From Anaerolineae bacterium (GTDB lineage: Bacteria; Chloroflexota; Anaerolineae; DRVO01), in NCBI GenBank assembly GCA_013178015.1, contig JABLXR010000022.1, positions 1-61,975 on the forward strand: a stretch of 61,975 bases of DNA, read 5' to 3'. Under the pieces are notes generated by a model, which did not search any database, had not been told where the DNA came from, and was given only the letters and a program-made list of their open reading frames with translations. Position 1 is the stretch's first letter. Each line of letters starts with the position of its first letter. Both the position numbers and the translations under genes were made by a program. Shown here in pieces: positions 17,961-25,160 of this stretch.

Positions 17961-18209
17961 TCAGTCGTACACCCGGTGCATGTACCACTCGCCGCTCAGC
18001 CGGTCGCGATACACCTCGCAGAGCAGACTCCCGCTCTCCCACAGGTAGTAGTCCCGCCAGACTTCCCGGTCCCACCACTCCGTGTGTACCCGCCAATGGT
18101 TGCGCCCCTCTCCCCGGTAGGTAGCCCCCCTCCAGCGCAAAGCCACCGGGTATCCTTCCCCATCGGTCTCCACCTCTATCGCCCTTGCCGGCTTATACAG
18201 CCTGCTCAT
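17961..18209 (-). CDS. DUF6504-like small protein
   Basis: An 82-residue tryptophan- and tyrosine-rich protein: ALRWRGATYRGEGRNHWRVH, TEWWDREVWRDYYLWE and a closing WYMHRVYD. This pattern matches DUF6504, a small domain usually encoded beside ImuB-type polymerases or fused to them. Here it lies between capsid and portal genes, 14.5 kb from the ImuB-like gene of this window. I chose the ATG at 18209, five bases after GAGGG. Its biochemical role is unknown; DNA-damage linkage is inferred from the family's usual neighbours. Confidence 0.6.
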   Translation of the reverse strand: MSRLYKPARAIEVETDGEGYPVALRWRGATYRGEGRNHWRVHTEWWDREVWRDYYLWESGSLLCEVYRDRLSGEWYMHRVYD

Positions 18210-18240
18210 CTGCACCCTCTGCGTCTCCGTGCCTCTGTGG

Positions 18241-19536
18241 CTAATCCCTCTCCCCTGCGAACCGGTATGCCCACCGCCGGGCCGACTCCTCGTCCACCCA
18301 GCCGTGCTCCGCCATCACCGCCAGTGCCTGGGAGATCTCCCGCGCCGCCTGGGCCAGCCGCAGGTTATCCTCCCGAGTGATATCTCCCGCCTCCGCCACG
18401 ATCCGCACTGGCGGGCCGTCCGGCCCTCTGCCTGCCAGCGGCCCCTTGCCCACCAGCGCCGCCCGCTCCAGCACCGTCCGTCCCAGGTCCTCCAGCATCT
18501 GGCAGAAGAACTGCTGCCGCTGACGGTAATGCCGGAAGGTGGGGTCGCCCATCTCCGCCGCCGTGGCCCGGGTAGCGCTCTCTCCCTCAGAGAGGAAGTG
18601 CAGCGGCACCCCTGCCCCCGCGGCCACGATGAGGCGGAGAGCCTTGCCGTCGCTCTCCGCCTCCTGCGCCTGCACCTGCGGGTTCACCGTCTCCCACCGC
18701 TCCCCCTCGTTGGTGACGATCACCGACCCCGGGGGAGGCGGCCGCATCAACTCCGACCTCCGCCGCCGCAGCTCGCTCTGGCTCGCCCCCTGCAGCGTCA
18801 CCTTCCACAAGAAAGCATTGCGGAACCGGTTCACCCGCACCCGGTCCTCCAGCCAGTCCCGATATCGCCGCAGCCAGGGCAGAATGGGCACCAGGTCCCC
18901 CTCACCCCGGGTGCAGCCCACCGGCCGGTTCACCGCGTAGTGCACCATCACCTGGTCCGCCTCCGGCGCTCCCGCCGGCGACGGCCACAACCTCCCCTGA
19001 CCCACCCTCACCCCGTAGGGGCGAACCTTGTGTTCGCCCGCCAAGGAAAGCCCATCCTGCCGATACCACAGCTCCCGCTCCCCGTCCTCCTCGTCCGTCA
19101 CCACCTGGGTGACGTGCACCGCCGGGATCGAGCGCACGTAGCTCATCCCGTCCGCCGGGTTGCGGGAGAGCAGGAGGAATAGCTCCCCCGACCGAGTCAG
19201 CTCATCGCACAGGGAGCCCAGCCGCATGGCCATCCGGTTCTGCGGATGGGCCCAGAACCGGTCCAGAAACTCCTGCGCTCCCTCGTCATCACACCTCAAT
19301 CTGATTCCCTCGCCCACCACGTAATCCGTGGTCAGCGACACGATCCGCCGCGCCAGCGGGTTGGTGCGCCAGGCCTCCAGCGCCTCCGCCAGGTCGCCCC
19401 GCGTTTGGTACCAGGGGCGGTCCTCCGGCCGCAGGCCCACCTGCTGCCACCAGCGCTCGTCCACCTCCTTCACCGCCTGGCTCACCCGCTGCTCGATGTA
19501 CGCGCCGAACAACCTCTCCGCCAACCACTGCCGCAT
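18241..19536 (-). CDS. Phage portal protein
   Basis: A 431-residue portal-type protein. It has an N-terminal helix (QAVKEVDERWWQQVGLRPED), NPLARRIVSLTTDYVVGEGI typical of the portal wing, then a clip and stem region (WLEDRVRVNRFRNAFLWKVT) and GVPLHFLSEGESATRATAAE followed by the crown helices. I chose the ATG at 19536; a longer frame to 19665 reads through a repeat element. Residues LAGEHKVRPYGVRVGQG are encoded by a small palindromic repeat (19009-19042) that appears to be an in-frame insertion. It lies between the holin-like gene and the capsid gene. Confidence 0.82.
   Translation of the reverse strand: MRQWLAERLFGAYIEQRVSQAVKEVDERWWQQVGLRPEDRPWYQTRGDLAEALEAWRTNPLARRIVSLTTDYVVGEGIRLRCDDEGAQEFLDRFWAHPQNRMAMRLGSLCDELTRSGELFLLLSRNPADGMSYVRSIPAVHVTQVVTDEEDGERELWYRQDGLSLAGEHKVRPYGVRVGQGRLWPSPAGAPEADQVMVHYAVNRPVGCTRGEGDLVPILPWLRRYRDWLEDRVRVNRFRNAFLWKVTLQGASQSELRRRRSELMRPPPPGSVIVTNEGERWETVNPQVQAQEAESDGKALRLIVAAGAGVPLHFLSEGESATRATAAEMGDPTFRHYRQRQQFFCQMLEDLGRTVLERAALVGKGPLAGRGPDGPPVRIVAEAGDITREDNLRLAQAAREISQALAVMAEHGWVDEESARRWAYRFAGERD
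19009..19042. repeat. GGGCGAAC palindromic unit inside the portal gene
   Basis: GGGCGAAC (19019-19026) and GTTCGCCC (19032-19039) form a hairpin with a five-base loop, preceded by ACCCCGTA. From memory, near-identical palindromes are dispersed in several bacterial phyla. It is in frame with the portal gene. Confidence 0.65.
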
Positions 19537-19547
19537 CGTTGCTTCTC

Positions 19548-19741
19548 CGGAATTCACCGCCGAGACCGCCGAGATCGCAGAGAAAAACAGGAAAATAAGA
19601 AAGGAACAAGGAAGAAAGATACAGGCCGTGAGCCAATGGACACCTCTGTTCCGGCCTGCCCCCACAACTCAATACCTTTCCTCTCTCTAGTCTCTTCCTT
19701 TCTCTGCGTCTTCTCAGCGGTCTCTGCCATCTCTGCGGTTA
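19548..19741. repeat. Snap-back element, ACCGCCGAGACCGCCGAGA word family
   Basis: The left arm (19555-19585) and the right arm (19690-19741, TTCTCAGCGGTCTCTGCC and TCTCTGCGGTTAG) are complementary over a loop of about 110 bases. It fills the gap between the holin-like and portal genes and supplies the holin gene's TAA stop. Confidence 0.65.
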
Positions 19742-20074
19742 GATGTCCCCATATCCCAGTGCCCGAGCGTGCTCCAGGATGTCCGCCGCCAGGTTGGCCA
19801 CCAGCGCCAGCCAGGCCGCCCAGGCGAACCCGCTTCCCAGCGCCTCGGCGAAGGGGCCCAGGTAGCGCTCGTCCAGGAAGTAGGCCGCCCCATACACCCC
19901 CATGTAGCCAATCAGGTAGGGCACCACCATGGTGCGGAAGAAGTCCGCCAGCCTCCGGGCCTCGAACTCCCCCCGCCGCACCGCCACCGCTACCGCCAAC
20001 GCCACGTCCAGCAGAATCAACCCCAAAATCGTGCTCACCCGCCCATCGGCGAAGAACCCCTCCAACCACTCCAC
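19739..20074 (-). CDS. Holin-like membrane protein
   Basis: A 111-residue protein with three hydrophobic segments (STILGLILLDVALAVAVAV, MVVPYLIGYMGVYGAAYFL, and AWAAWLALVANLAADILE). This size and pattern fit a phage holin, which opens the inner membrane at lysis. I chose GTG 20074, five bases after TGGAGG; the longer ATG frame is encoded by the GGAGACACGG-family element upstream. No endolysin is adjacent; the nearest wall-active gene is the SpoIID-like one at 23188. The assignment is by topology and neighbours. Confidence 0.55.
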   Translation of the reverse strand: MEWLEGFFADGRVSTILGLILLDVALAVAVAVRRGEFEARRLADFFRTMVVPYLIGYMGVYGAAYFLDERYLGPFAEALGSGFAWAAWLALVANLAADILEHARALGYGDI

Positions 20075-20087
20075 GTGAACCTCCAGA

Positions 20088-20220
20088 TAGACACGGAGAC
20101 GCGGAGAGGGGGAGAGGGGGAGAGGGGGAGACAAGAGGAAGCCAATGAGCCCCGTGTCTCCGTGTCTCCGTGTCTCCCCGTCACCCCGTCTCCCCCTCTC
20201 CGCGTCTCCCCGTCACCCCC
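20088..20220. repeat. Snap-back element, GGAGACACGGAGA family (copy 2)
   Basis: The left arm has AGACACGGAGACGCGGAG and three GGGGGAGA units; the right arm has CCCGTGTCTCCGTGTCTCC words. It lies between the terminase and the holin-like gene and borders the terminase TGA stop. Confidence 0.7.
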
Positions 20221-21758
20221 ACTCCTCGTCCAACACGTCCCCCGCCGCCAGGACCGTCCCCGCCGGGGCCACGCTCGTCTCTCCCGCCGCCCGCAGGCAC
20301 AGCGCCAGCGACATCACGAAGTCGTCGTGGCCCTCCGCCTCGGGCACGTAGAAGTTTAGCGTCCGGTTGGCCCGCAGGTCGGCCCGGGCTGCTCCCATCT
20401 GTCGCCAGAACTCGGCGTGCTCCGGCGAGCCGTCGGCCCGGTAGACCTTCAGCCCACCCCGGTTGATAGCCGCCAGCAAGTCATAGCCCAGCCGGCTCTT
20501 GCTCCCCTGGGTGAAGACCACCTTCTCCACCCGCTCCCCCAGGGCCGTCTCCAGAAAGTCTGACATGCCGGCGCCCATCCCCGTGGCGTCCACCGCCACC
20601 CGGCGCACGTCCCAGGTGCGCAGCAGGTCCAGCAGTTGAGCGTAGACCTCCACCTGCGGCCGCCCCGTCCACCAGTAGTGCTGCACTACCTCGAGGCAGG
20701 TTATAGGGAATGGGTTACAGGGTATAGGGAGTAGGTCAGAGGGGAACCCCTGTTCTCTGTCCCCTGTAACCTGTAACCTCGCAATAGTCACCACCGTGCT
20801 GTCCCGCCCCGGCTCCTGCCGCCGCCTCCCCGCATCACGTAGGGGTGCGGTCTCCGCGCTCGAAACCAACGCTGCCCCGGCCAAATCCACCCCGGCCACG
20901 TACCGCTCGCCCAGCACCGGCCTCACCTGCCGTTCGTGCTTCCCCTGCAACTGGACCCGCTGCTCCGCCGAGAGCAGCTTCCCCTCGTCGTGCAGCACCT
21001 CCAGCTCGTACTGGGTGCGAAACAGCGGGTGCTGCGCCCCCAGGCGCTCCCTCTCCCCCTTCACGTAGGCCCCGTACTCCTGGGAGATGGCCGCCAGCTC
21101 CCGCCAGTCGTACTGGAAGTGACGGCGGATGCCGTCCTGTCGCTCCAGTTCCAGGTTGCGTCGCTTCTCCCGCTCCAGCAGTCCGTCTTGGGTCCAGGCC
21201 GTGCCGTAGAGGACCGTGGTCACGTTGGCCGTAGCGCCCATGGGGCGGAAGTCCCGGTCGTACTTTTCCGGGGAGAAGTCCTGGGCTTCGTCTATCTCCA
21301 GCAGCACGTTGGCCGTGGCCCCCACTACATTGGCCTCCGGCGCCCCCGAGAGCAGCATCAGCCGCGCTCGACCCAGCTCGAAGGTGTAGCCACCCCGCAG
21401 CCGGTAGGCCCGCCGGTTCCAGGAGTTATCCAGCACCTCCCGCAGCCGCAGGCGCGAGAGCCACCGCCTGCGGCCGAAAGGTGGGCGCCGCCTTGATCAG
21501 CGTCCCACCCCGGCGGCAGAACAGATTCAGCAGGTAGCACTCCAGGTGCGCCGAGAGCTCGTTCTTGCCCATCTGGCGGGCCAGCATCACCGTGAAGGTC
21601 AGCCCCCGCTTCTCCCAGACCGACCGCAATACCGCCCGCACAACCTCCAACTGATAGGGCCGCAACTCCCGCCCGATCACGTAGCGGGAGAACAGCGCCG
21701 GGTCCCCCAACAGCTGCCGTACCCCCCGCTCCAACCGCCTCTCCAACCCTGCCCCCAC
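20213..21758 (-). pseudogene. Terminase large subunit, split by a frameshift
   Basis: The N-terminal piece (21426-21758, GTG start) has the ATPase Walker A segment TVMLARQMGKNELSAH. The C-terminal piece (20213-21436) has Walker B VLLEIDEAQDF and the nuclease aspartates in YVAGVDLAG, VAVDATGMGAG and GHDDFVMSLALC. A one-base shift around 21450-21475 separates them: frame one reads FRPQAVALAPA, the other frame continues WLSRLRLREVLDNSW. The C-terminal part also contains about 27 residues encoded by a repeat element (20698-20779). Large terminase pumps DNA into the prohead. As written it cannot be made as one chain unless the ribosome slips or the base call is wrong. Confidence 0.82.
20698..20779. 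repeat. AGGTTATAGGGAAT-family element inside the terminase frame
   Basis: The left arm is AGGTTATAGGGAATGGG plus similar words; the right arm is CCCCTGTAACCTGTAACCT, around a short loop. Reading the terminase strand it stays open and adds a proline-rich stretch (FPSDLLPIPCNPFPITC) between IARLQV and EVVQHYWW. Confidence 0.75.
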
Positions 21759-21759
21759 G

Positions 21760-21792
21760 ATGGAACGCTGATCAGCGTTATCAGCGTTCCAT
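21760..21792. repeat. ATGGAACGCTGAT inverted repeat
   Basis: Thirteen-base arms ATGGAACGCTGAT and ATCAGCGTTCCAT flank a seven-base core. It lies directly upstream of the terminase start. A longer relative is at 22041-22144. Confidence 0.65.
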
Positions 21793-21861
21793 TCCTATCA
21801 GGCTTGCCAGCACCTCCGACTCCCGTATCATCTACAGGGCAGTGGGTTAAGGAGCGAGCCA

Positions 21862-22113
21862 GTGACTACCACCAAGCACATCAGTGAAAGTGCCTACGCT
21901 GTACTGGCCCAAACCAACGCTGCCTACGCCGCCCTGAGGGAGAACCGGCAAGCCTACGAGGCTCTGCTAAAGGAACGTCGAGCCTGGGAAGTTACCCTGT
22001 CAGACGGCCTAGATGAATACCTTCTTGAAGACATAGCTGAATGGAACGCTGATGCCGCTGATGAGACGCAGATTCCCGCTAATCGAAAGAGAACAAGTAA
22101 AGGATCAGCGTAA
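21862..22113 (+). CDS. Small helical protein of unknown function
   Basis: An 83-residue plus-strand frame among minus-strand phage genes. AAGGAGCG lies before the GTG start. The N-terminal part is helical (AYAVLAQTNAAYAALRENRQ, then AYEALLKERRAWEV) and has the feel of a small antitoxin-like protein, but I cannot name a family. Its last 25 or so residues (from WNADAADE) are encoded by the AACGCTGAT-family repeat, so the original C-terminus may have been replaced. It could be real or a chance frame. Confidence 0.4.
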   Translation: MTTTKHISESAYAVLAQTNAAYAALRENRQAYEALLKERRAWEVTLSDGLDEYLLEDIAEWNADAADETQIPANRKRTSKGSA

Positions 22114-22144
22114 ATCAGCGCAGCATCAGCGCTGATCAGCGTTC
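22041..22144. repeat. AACGCTGAT word element (long copy)
   Basis: It begins ATGGAACGCTGATGCCGCTG and ends with the complementary GCATCAGCGCTGATCAGCG and TTCC. The arms flank about 45 bases. It overlaps the 3' end of the small plus-strand frame. Confidence 0.65.
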
Positions 22145-22147
22145 CCT

Positions 22148-22363
22148 CTACCACAACCCCTGCACGATCACGCTCACGAAGGTCGAGAACACCAGGAAGA
22201 ACAGCCAGCGGGTCATGGTGCGCAGCTCCGCCAACTCGTTCCTGATTGCGTCCAGCCGCTCGTCCACCACGTAGCCGAAGGCGCAGGCCGGCCGGTCGTT
22301 GGCCACTGAGGCCGCCGCCGGCCGGGCCGAAATCAGCCGCGCTACCTTCCTCTCCAGGCCCAT
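22148..22363 (-). CDS. Small membrane-anchored coiled-coil protein, phage lysis-type
   Basis: A 71-residue protein. A helical heptad stretch (VVDERLDAIRNELAELRTMT) is followed by one C-terminal membrane helix (WLFFLVFSTFVSVIVQGLW). This shape recalls phage XhlA-type proteins that help holins, but no motif proves it. The ATG at 22363 follows GAGGGG by six bases. It starts 10 bp after the stop of the upstream zinc-finger gene on the same strand. Confidence 0.5.
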   Translation of the reverse strand: MGLERKVARLISARPAAASVANDRPACAFGYVVDERLDAIRNELAELRTMTRWLFFLVFSTFVSVIVQGLW

Positions 22364-22373
22364 GCCCACCCCC

Positions 22374-22763
22374 TCACAACTCTATCCCCAACTCCACCGC
22401 TATCGCGTCCAGCGCCGCCTCGATGGCCTGCTCCAGCGATTCCGCCGCCTGGCCCGAGATCTTGTGCCGGGCCATCAGCGCCTTGACGTAGGAGTCGCAC
22501 GCCCGTATCACCTCCTTGGCGTCCGCTCCCTCCGCCACTGCCTGGCGCAGGGCGTAGGCTAACACCATCATGGCGTCGTCTACCCTCGGGTCGGTCATCA
22601 ACCCTTCCAGGCGCTCTATCTCCTCCTCCGGCAGCACCCCATCCAGAATGGTCGGCCGCCGAGCTCCCTGGGCGTGAACGGCACAATAGGGGGAGCCGGG
22701 CAGAGCCGGATTGCGACACCGCCTACCTTCCCGGGTCTTTGCCCGGCAAGCCCGCCTCTCCAT
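22374..22763 (-). CDS. Zinc-finger protein, probable small terminase-like
   Basis: A 129-residue protein. Residues 6-30 hold a metal-binding pattern C-x9-C-x10-C-x2-H (CRAKTREGRRCRNP, then YCAVHAQG), common in small phage and mobile-element proteins. The remainder is helical (IERLEGLMTDPRVDDAMMVL, EVIRACDSYVKALMARHK). As the first gene of the minus-strand packaging set, directly followed by a small membrane protein and the large terminase, it may be the DNA-recognising small terminase. GGAGGAGCG precedes the ATG. An SOS-type operator overlaps its promoter region. Confidence 0.5.
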   Translation of the reverse strand: MERRACRAKTREGRRCRNPALPGSPYCAVHAQGARRPTILDGVLPEEEIERLEGLMTDPRVDDAMMVLAYALRQAVAEGADAKEVIRACDSYVKALMARHKISGQAAESLEQAIEAALDAIAVELGIEL

Positions 22764-22778
22764 CGCTCCTCCGCCGTC

Positions 22779-22798
22779 ATTAGAACATTTGTTCTAAT
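22779..22798 (-). promoter_or_regulatory. SOS-box-like operator (GAAC-N4-GTTC)
   Basis: ATTAGAACATTTGTTCTAAT is a palindrome with arms ATTAGAAC and GTTCTAAT around ATTT. GAAC-N4-GTTC is the established core of the Bacillus-type LexA (DinR) box. It lies 16-35 bp upstream of the first packaging gene, where a bound repressor would block transcription. That the local LexA uses this box is inferred. Confidence 0.6.
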
Positions 22799-22862
22799 CC
22801 TAGCACCCAATCCGCCCCCTCCCGCCGCCCCGCCAAAACGGATTCACCTGTCCGCTTTCTCA

Positions 22863-23083
22863 CAAAGACGGGGAGACACGGAGATGGGGAGAGGGGGAGA
22901 TGGGGAGACGTGGGGCTCATCAGCTTCTTCCTGTCTCCTTGTCTCTCCCTCACCCCCTCTCTCCCTCACCCTGTCTCGCCCTCTCCGTGTCTCCCCGTCT
23001 CCCCCTCTCCCCCTCTCCGCGTCTCCCCGTCTCCCCCTCTCCTCCTCTCCGCGTCTCCCCGTCTCCGCGTCTCCCCCTCCACA
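22863..23083. repeat. Snap-back element, GGAGACACGGAGA family (copy 3, longest)
   Basis: A short left arm (GACGGGGAGACACGGAGATG and GGGGAGA units) and a long right arm of many CTCCCCGTCTCCCCCTCTCC units. It fills the gap before the SpoIID-like gene. Frames reading through it are serine-proline repeats and are not counted as coding. Confidence 0.7.
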
Positions 23084-23187
23084 ACCTCCAAACCCGACAC
23101 CGGCTTCCGCTTTGCCGCCGCATGACCCGCCGCCACTCCTGCCTTTACACTCGGAAGAGACATCGCGAACTGACACAGGGGGTTGCC

Positions 23188-23934
23188 ATGCTGCATCATC
23201 GCTCTACCGCCGACCCCGTCCTCATCCTCGAAGGCGCCGCCGTGCGCGAACTCGAGCTGGAGGAGTACCTCTGCGGCGTAGTGCCCGCCGAGATGCCGGC
23301 CTCCTGGCCCCTCGAGGCCCTCATGGCCCAGGCCATCGCCGCCCGCACCTACGCCCTCCACAGCGTCCTGCACCCGCGCCATCCCGAAGCCCACCTCTGT
23401 AGTGGACCGCACTGCCAGGTCTGGAACCCCGCCCGGCGCCACCCCCGCTCCGACGAAGCCGTCCGAGCCACCACCGGTCTGGTCCTGCTCTGGGAAGGGG
23501 AGCCCATGTGTACCATGTACAGCGCCAATTGCGGCGGCCACACCGACGATGGCCCCCTCCCCTACCTCCGTGGCGTCCCCTGTCCGGCCCCAGGCCCGCG
23601 ACAGGGGCACGGGCTGGGCCTCTGCCAGCACGGGGCTCGAGCCCTGGCCGAGAGGGGCCTTAAGGCGAGCGACATTCTGGCCCACTATTACTCCCCCCTC
23701 CCCTCGGACCCGGAGGCTGGGTGGCGCGCTCTGGCCTGGGCCGCCCTCGGGCAGCCCGGCGTCATGCATGGAGACCTGGCCCGGTACGCGCGCGCTCACC
23801 ACCTGGGAGCGCCCCTCGGTCCTGAGCAGATCGTCAGCCTGGGCGGCCAGTCTTGCCGCCTCCAGCCTTACGCCGGCGGCATCGTCTGCCGCACCGACAG
23901 CCCCACGTCCTCCATTCGGCACCTGGACTGGTGA
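23188..23934 (+). CDS. SpoIID/LytB-domain protein
   Basis: A 248-residue protein with SpoIID family blocks: YLCGVVPAEMPASWPLEALM with the catalytic-type glutamate, AQAIAARTYAL, the cysteine-serine pocket YSANCGGHTDD, and GHGLGLCQHGARALAERG. SpoIID is a lytic transglycosylase acting on peptidoglycan stripped of side peptides. The ATG at 23188 is preceded by AGGGGG; longer frames run through a repeat element. There is no obvious signal peptide from this start, so it may be cytoplasmic or exported by another route such as a holin. It could serve phage lysis or wall remodelling. Confidence 0.8.
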   Translation: MLHHRSTADPVLILEGAAVRELELEEYLCGVVPAEMPASWPLEALMAQAIAARTYALHSVLHPRHPEAHLCSGPHCQVWNPARRHPRSDEAVRATTGLVLLWEGEPMCTMYSANCGGHTDDGPLPYLRGVPCPAPGPRQGHGLGLCQHGARALAERGLKASDILAHYYSPLPSDPEAGWRALAWAALGQPGVMHGDLARYARAHHLGAPLGPEQIVSLGGQSCRLQPYAGGIVCRTDSPTSSIRHLDW

Positions 23935-24406
23935 GCGCCGGGCGGGCGGGAGTCCCTCGGCTCACAGGGTCTCCGGTAGTTCTGGCACCGAACTCGCATC
24001 TGGTACGAGTGCGGACCTCGGTGGACTCTGCACCCCCGTCGCTCTCCGATTCGGTCCATCGCCGAAGTCGCATTCGCCAGTACCGAACGTCCACCGAGGC
24101 CCCGCAAGACGGACCGGACCAACAGAATCGCGTCACGAATCGGAGCGTAGGGGGCGGGGAGGGAGCCGCTCGCTGTCAGGCCCCGCCCGTCGGGCACCAA
24201 GCGGTGGTTGACGGGCGGTCGTCACCTTCCCTAGCATCCGCCTGCGACGGCGTCTCCCTACCAGGCCCATCCAGGTGCGTCCTGCTCGCGTCGCTCCTCC
24301 GTCACCGACCACATCGCTGCACATCGTCGGTCCGTCTGCCCGCCCCGCGAGGGCCGCCGTGCGGGGCTCTGCGGGGCGGGCGCCGGCGCTAGAGCGGCGA
24401 CCGACC
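23935..24406. other. 472-bp gap with hairpin-forming sequence
   Basis: No gene is supported here. Complementary pairs include CCTCGGTGGAC (24015-24025) with GTCCACCGAGG (24090-24100), and CCGCCCGTC with GACGGGCGG near 24184-24226. This may be a structured leader of the TasA-like gene. I do not recognise a known riboswitch class. Confidence 0.3.
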
Positions 24407-25054
24407 ATGGGCGCGGGCTTACATCGTGTTAGGGAGCGTGGGGTGGCAGGCAGCAGGTTCCTTCCCGCAGGCATACTAGGCCTGGTAATCGTGGTCGCCC
24501 TGGCCTTGATGGGCGTGGCCTACGCGCTGTGGACAGACACCCTCGAGGTCAGCGGGACCGTCAACACGGGCGAGGTCGAGGCAGTGGTCATCCTGGGCGA
24601 GGTAGATGAGGGCCGGTACGTCAACAACGGCGTCAATGACGACCTGGAGGCGGAGAGCCGTGACGTGGCTCTCTGTCGCGCCACCCTGGGGGCCGGCCCC
24701 CTGCGCGGTAACCCGGGCGACAACGGGCCAGACCGTCTTCACATGGAGATCATCAACGCCTATCCCGGCTACCGGTGCTACGTAGAACTGGGCGTGGCCA
24801 ATGCCGGTTCCATTCCCATCAAGGTGCAGCCTCCCGCCACCGCCAACGTCCAGCACCCCGGCGAGGATGTGTCCGTGAGCCTGGTGGACTGCTGGACCGA
24901 GGACCTCCTCCTCCGGCCGGGCCAGCGATCCACCGGCGAGGACGCCTACCCCACTTGCCGCGTCTACATTGCCGTCGGCTCCTCCGCCACCGAAAGCACC
25001 GCCTACTCCTTCGAAGGACGGTTCACCGCCTACCAGTGGAACAAGACGTACTAA
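24407..25054 (+). CDS. TasA/camelysin-like exported protein (SipW substrate)
   Basis: A 215-residue protein. Its N-terminal segment (GILGLVIVVALALMGVAYAL followed by WTDTLEVSGTVNTGEVEAVV) is the signal and first strand typical of TasA, CalY and related SipW-processed proteins. The mature part has a beta-sandwich pattern with cysteines in SRDVALCRATLG, YRCYVELG and VDCWTED. TasA forms extracellular fibres and CalY is camelysin. A signal peptidase of matching type follows 106 bp downstream. The ATG at 24407 has no strong ribosome site, so a start slightly downstream is possible. Confidence 0.65.
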   Translation: MGAGLHRVRERGVAGSRFLPAGILGLVIVVALALMGVAYALWTDTLEVSGTVNTGEVEAVVILGEVDEGRYVNNGVNDDLEAESRDVALCRATLGAGPLRGNPGDNGPDRLHMEIINAYPGYRCYVELGVANAGSIPIKVQPPATANVQHPGEDVSVSLVDCWTEDLLLRPGQRSTGEDAYPTCRVYIAVGSSATESTAYSFEGRFTAYQWNKTY

Positions 25055-25102
25055 ATGATACGTGACAAGTGACACGTGATAGGTGCTGAGTGACCCATGA
25101 TG
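25054..25102. repeat. ACGTGAT word element (copy 2, single arm)
   Basis: ATGATACGTGACAAGTGACA and following related words begin at the stop codon of the TasA-like gene. Only one arm is visible. Confidence 0.55.
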
Positions 25103-25160
25103 AACGGCCGGGGCTGAACCCCATGCCCCCGGCGTGTTACCCGCTATCTAGGCCGCTGAT

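Noticed and set aside
22900-23187. Long frames reading through the GGAGACACGG element as extended N-termini of the SpoIID-like gene
   Set aside because: They encode only serine-proline repeats from low-complexity DNA; the family starts after 23188.
23935-24406. Cyclic-di-GMP or other known riboswitch upstream of the TasA-like gene
   Set aside because: The conserved core sequences of known classes were not seen.
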